Shown here piece by piece: positions 7,300-8,996 of a stretch of DNA of 8,996 nucleotides (positions are counted from its first letter, which is position 1; the number at the start of each line of letters is the position of its first letter). The DNA is taken from positions 1-8,996 of the forward strand of contig QNAP01000058.1 in NCBI GenBank assembly GCA_003641795.1, written 5' to 3'. Under the pieces are notes generated by a model. The model worked only from the letters and a program-made list of their open reading frames with translations, did not search any database and had not been told where the DNA came from. Source of the DNA: Thermotogae bacterium (GTDB lineage Bacteria > Thermotogota > Thermotogae > UBA12178). Made by a program: the position numbers and the translations under genes.

Positions 7300-8073
7300 T
7301 CAGACCTTTTCAACTCTCACACCCTTTTCTACAAGCATTTCTTCGCAAATCGCATCGATACCCCTATCGGTGATAACCATATCCACTTCTTCGATCAAAG
7401 CGAAAGAAGCGAAGGCTTGTCTTTTGAACTTTGTCCAATCCGTCACTATGATTACCTTGTTGGAGCTCTTGACCATCTGCCTCTTCACTTCGGCTTCCAC
7501 GAGGTTGGGTGTCATGAAGCCCTTTTCTTTAGATACGCCCGTGGTTCCCAAAAACGCCTTGTCCACATGGATTTCCTCGAGAAAACGCATGGCCCATGGT
7601 CCAACGAGGGAAAGACTGTTTTCCCTAACAACACCTCCCAAGACTAAGACGTCTACGTGGCCTTCCATGAGTTTTTCAGCGATGAAGACGTTGTTAGTTA
7701 CTACAGTCAAATGCTTCCAATCCCGTTTCGCAATCTCCAAGGCTAAATAATAGTTTGTACTGCTGCTGTCAACGATCACGGTATCTCCATCTTCGATGAA
7801 AGTGACCGCCTTCGCGGCAATGGCACGTTTTTCATTTTCCATTTGATGTATCTTTCGAATGAAATTCCATTCGGATTTCGAGTGTGCGGGTAATATTGCT
7901 CCTCCATGGGTTCTAAGGAGCTCCCCATCTTGCTCGAGAAGATCCAAATCTTTACGTATCGTTACCTGACTTACCTTGAGGATACGAGCCAGCTCAGCAA
8001 CAGTGACCTTACCACTTTTTTGTAGCAGTTCAACTATCTTAGCCCGTCGCTCTTCAGAAAACAGTATTTTCAC
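7300..8073 (-). CDS. DeoR/GlpR-family transcriptional regulator
   Basis: A 257-residue DeoR-family repressor. The N-terminal winged helix-turn-helix is clear: SEERRAKIVELL at 6-17, then VTVAELARILKVSQVTIRKDL at about 23-43 and the wing GELLRTHGGAI at 50-60. The C-terminal DeoRC sensor domain shows DSSSTN at 102-107, VTNN near 125-128, GG at 146-147 and GTTGVS at 176-181, which in the family form the pocket for a phosphorylated sugar. The likely role is to repress this operon, and possibly the divergent iolM-like gene, until a sugar phosphate from the pathway binds; the effector is unknown. It is the first gene of the leftward operon and so probably autoregulated. The GTG given as start overlaps the last G of the AAGGAG ribosome binding site, which is sterically unlikely. 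A CTG at 8064, eight bases after that site, would give a protein starting MFSEERR, the usual start of this family. Confidence 0.92.
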   Translation of the reverse strand: MKILFSEERRAKIVELLQKSGKVTVAELARILKVSQVTIRKDLDLLEQDGELLRTHGGAILPAHSKSEWNFIRKIHQMENEKRAIAAKAVTFIEDGDTVIVDSSSTNYYLALEIAKRDWKHLTVVTNNVFIAEKLMEGHVDVLVLGGVVRENSLSLVGPWAMRFLEEIHVDKAFLGTTGVSKEKGFMTPNLVEAEVKRQMVKSSNKVIIVTDWTKFKRQAFASFALIEEVDMVITDRGIDAICEEMLVEKGVRVEKV

Positions 8074-8082
8074 TCCTTTCGT

Positions 8083-8097
8083 ATATCTGCCACCATT
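8083..8097. repeat. 15-base direct repeat, copy 1
   Basis: ATATCTGCCACCATT matches the copy at 8170-8184 at 14 of 15 positions. It overlaps the predicted transcription start and the -10 box of the leftward promoter, so it could be an operator. The copies are 87 bases apart, about eight helical turns, which would place them on the same face of DNA for looping. Confidence 0.6.
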
Positions 8098-8123
8098 ATA
8101 GCCCTTACTTCCGATTTTTGCAA
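8095..8123 (-). promoter_or_regulatory. Sigma-A-type promoter for the leftward operon
   Basis: Read on the minus strand this is TTGCAA (8118-8123), a 17-base spacer and TATAAT (8095-8100), a near-consensus housekeeping promoter. Transcription should start near 8088, leaving a leader of only about 15-25 bases before the regulator gene. No other equally good promoter is seen between the operon genes. The start region lies inside one copy of the 15-base direct repeat (8083-8097), and the phased CGAAA array begins just upstream of the -35 box, so a bound regulator could block polymerase. Confidence 0.85.
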
Positions 8124-8125
8124 AT

Positions 8126-8162
8126 CGAAAGTTTATTCGAATTCATTCGAAAGCGTACGAAA
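8126..8162 (+). promoter_or_regulatory. Phased CGAAA direct repeats, candidate DeoR operator
   Basis: CGAAA occurs at 8126, 8148 and 8158, with the one-mismatch copy CGAAT at 8138, giving spacings of 12, 10 and 10 bases, close to one helical turn. DeoR-family repressors such as GlpR and its relatives commonly recognise repeated TTTCG/CGAAA elements. The array lies immediately upstream of the -35 box of the promoter that drives the DeoR gene. Single inverted copies (TTTCG) also occur at 8077-8081 and 8245-8249. Confidence 0.55.
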
Positions 8163-8169
8163 TTTACAC

Positions 8170-8184
8170 ATATCTGCCAACATT
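8170..8184. repeat. 15-base direct repeat, copy 2
   Basis: ATATCTGCCAACATT differs from the copy at 8083-8097 at one base. It lies midway between the two promoters, between the CGAAA array and the 19-base palindrome, and overlaps neither promoter. It may be an auxiliary operator or simply a diverged duplicate of the first copy. Confidence 0.55.
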
Positions 8185-8197
8185 CTGCGATAACTTC

Positions 8198-8216
8198 TGA
8201 TAATGGTCCATTATCA
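8198..8216. promoter_or_regulatory. 19-base perfect palindrome, candidate operator
   Basis: TGATAATGGTCCATTATCA has two nine-base arms that match perfectly around a single central T. The short loop and lack of a T-run argue for a dimeric protein-binding site rather than a terminator. It sits just upstream of the iolM-like promoter. A related half-site, CCATTATA, overlaps the -10 box of the opposing promoter at 8093-8100. The protein that binds it is unknown; DeoR proteins more often use direct repeats, so a second regulator is possible. Confidence 0.6.
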
Positions 8217-8229
8217 CGCGTATTCCCCC

Positions 8230-8258
8230 TTGGAAAATCGCGACTTTCGCTTTATACT
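8230..8258 (+). promoter_or_regulatory. Sigma-A-type promoter for the iolM-like gene
   Basis: TTGGAA (8230-8235) and TATACT (8253-8258) are separated by 17 bases. The predicted start near 8265 gives a leader of about 30 bases carrying the AAGGAGGG ribosome binding site at 8281-8288. A TTTCG (CGAAA complement) lies in the spacer at 8245-8249, and a perfect palindrome ends 13 bases before the -35 box, a position usable by either a repressor or an activator. Confidence 0.8.
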
Positions 8259-8295
8259 AATACAGGCTTAAAGATCAGAAAAGGAGGGTAACCGA

Positions 8296-8996
8296 ATGAA
8301 AGCAGTTAGGCTGCACGCGAAATGGGATCCAAGGCCGGAGTTCAAGCTTGGTCCCAAAGACGTGGAAGGTAAGCTCACGTGGCTCGGTAGTAAGGTATGG
8401 CGCTATCCTGAAGTGGTTATCGAAGATATAACTGAGCCGAAGATTGAAAAACCTACCGAGGTCATTATCAGGGTTCGCGCAGTGGGTATCTGCGGAAGTG
8501 ATGTGCATATGGCCCAGGCAGATGAGGACGGTTACACACTCTATCCGGGACTCACAGGATTTCCTGTAACCTTGGGCCACGAATTCTCTGGCGAAGTTGT
8601 GGAAGCTGGACCGGAAGCTATCAACAGGAGGACAAATAAGCCCTTTGAAGTTGGTGAACCGGTGACGGCGGAAGAGATGCTTTGGTGCGGCCATTGCCGT
8701 CCCTGTGCAGATGGATTTCCCAATCACTGCGAAAATTTGAGGGAGCTCGGGTTCGACACGGAGGGCGCCTTCGCTCGTTACATCAAGGTCGATGCCAAGT
8801 ACTTGTGGAGCCTCAGAGAGCTGGAGGGTGTCTATGAGGGTGACAAGCTCTTCATGGCGGGAAGCCTTGTAGAACCTACCTCGGTTGCTTACAACGCAGT
8901 TATAGAGCGCGGAGGTAGCATAAGACCTGGAGATAACGTGGTCATCTTTGGCGGTGGACCTATCGGACTCGGTGCTGTGGGTGTGCTCAAAAAGGC
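8296..8996 (+). CDS. iolM: Zinc-dependent dehydrogenase, IolM-like (scyllo-inosose 3-dehydrogenase), cut by window edge
   Basis: The first 233 residues of a medium-chain zinc dehydrogenase; the gene runs off the right edge. Catalytic zinc ligands are Cys66 (ICGSD), His95-Glu96 (GHEFSG) and Glu193 (LVEPTS). Structural zinc cysteines are 131, 134, 137 and 145. The Rossmann loop GGGPIG is at 219-224. The N-terminus and the insert around 105-117 closely match my memory of T. maritima TM0412 (IolM), which oxidises 2-keto-myo-inositol (scyllo-inosose) to a diketo-inositol with NAD+ in the Thermotoga inositol pathway. That is known for the homologue and inferred here. A sorbitol- or threonine-dehydrogenase-like enzyme is the generic alternative. 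The ATG follows AAGGAGGG (8281-8288) by seven bases and a strong promoter about 40 bases upstream. It is transcribed away from the uxaE operon, and iolG, iolN and iolO homologues would be expected downstream. Confidence 0.9.
   Translation, partial: MKAVRLHAKWDPRPEFKLGPKDVEGKLTWLGSKVWRYPEVVIEDITEPKIEKPTEVIIRVRAVGICGSDVHMAQADEDGYTLYPGLTGFPVTLGHEFSGEVVEAGPEAINRRTNKPFEVGEPVTAEEMLWCGHCRPCADGFPNHCENLRELGFDTEGAFARYIKVDAKYLWSLRELEGVYEGDKLFMAGSLVEPTSVAYNAVIERGGSIRPGDNVVIFGGGPIGLGAVGVLKK

Noticed and set aside
8198..8216. Palindrome read as a transcription terminator
   Set aside because: It has a one-base loop, modest GC content and no T-run on either strand, and it lies between divergent promoters where a terminator would serve no purpose.
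8275..8727. 150-codon open frame on the minus strand across the iolM promoter leader and gene start
   Set aside because: It is antisense to the zinc-ligand region of the IolM-like enzyme, which is clearly real, and it lacks a recognisable domain.
1..8996. CRISPR arrays, insertion sequences, tRNA or rRNA genes
   Set aside because: No regularly spaced repeats, transposase motifs, terminal inverted repeats or structural RNA signatures were seen; nearly all of the window is coding.

Overview
The window looks like part of a sugar-acid/cyclitol catabolic locus from a Thermotogae-type thermophile (Thermotoga/Pseudothermotoga relatives). The reasons are the close resemblance, from memory, of the gene at the right edge to the Thermotoga maritima inositol-pathway dehydrogenase IolM (TM0412), the presence of a UxaE tagaturonate epimerase typical of that lineage, strong GGAGG ribosome binding sites before most genes, and frequent TTG/GTG starts. 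The species cannot be fixed from the sequence.

Layout: a 222-base divergent control region (8074-8295) separates two transcription units. Rightward lies one gene cut by the window edge, an IolM-like zinc dehydrogenase (8296 to end). Leftward (minus strand) runs a compact operon of eight genes in the order DeoR-family regulator, uxaE, an SDR of the UxuB (fructuronate reductase / D-mannonate oxidoreductase) type, a short-type 6-phosphogluconate dehydrogenase, a LarA-like nickel-dependent epimerase/racemase, a PPi-type phosphofructokinase, an unassigned HAD hydrolase, and the start of a transketolase that leaves the window at base 1. Gaps within the operon range from a 4-base overlap to 27 bases. 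There is no terminator or internal promoter that I can support.

How the genes may work together: known Thermotoga chemistry takes myo-inositol through IolG, IolM, IolN and IolO to D-tagaturonate, then UxaE to D-fructuronate and a reductase to D-mannonate. The usual continuation is mannonate dehydratase (UxuA), KDG kinase and KDPG aldolase; none is in this window. Instead the operon has a LarA homologue with an intact Ni-pincer active site (LarA homologues that epimerise D-gluconate at C2 are known), a Gnd with its phosphate-binding residues, a transketolase and a PPi-PFK. I infer a branch mannonate -> gluconate -> 6-phosphogluconate -> ribulose 5-phosphate + CO2, feeding a pentose-phosphate segment in which the PPi-PFK may phosphorylate sedoheptulose 7-phosphate in place of transaldolase. 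A gluconate kinase would be needed and is not present here. This pathway is inferred, not demonstrated.

The divergent control region holds two well-formed face-away promoters and three independent repeat structures: a helically phased CGAAA array, a near-identical 15-base direct repeat 87 bases apart, and a perfect 19-base palindrome. This suggests control by the DeoR protein and probably a second regulator.
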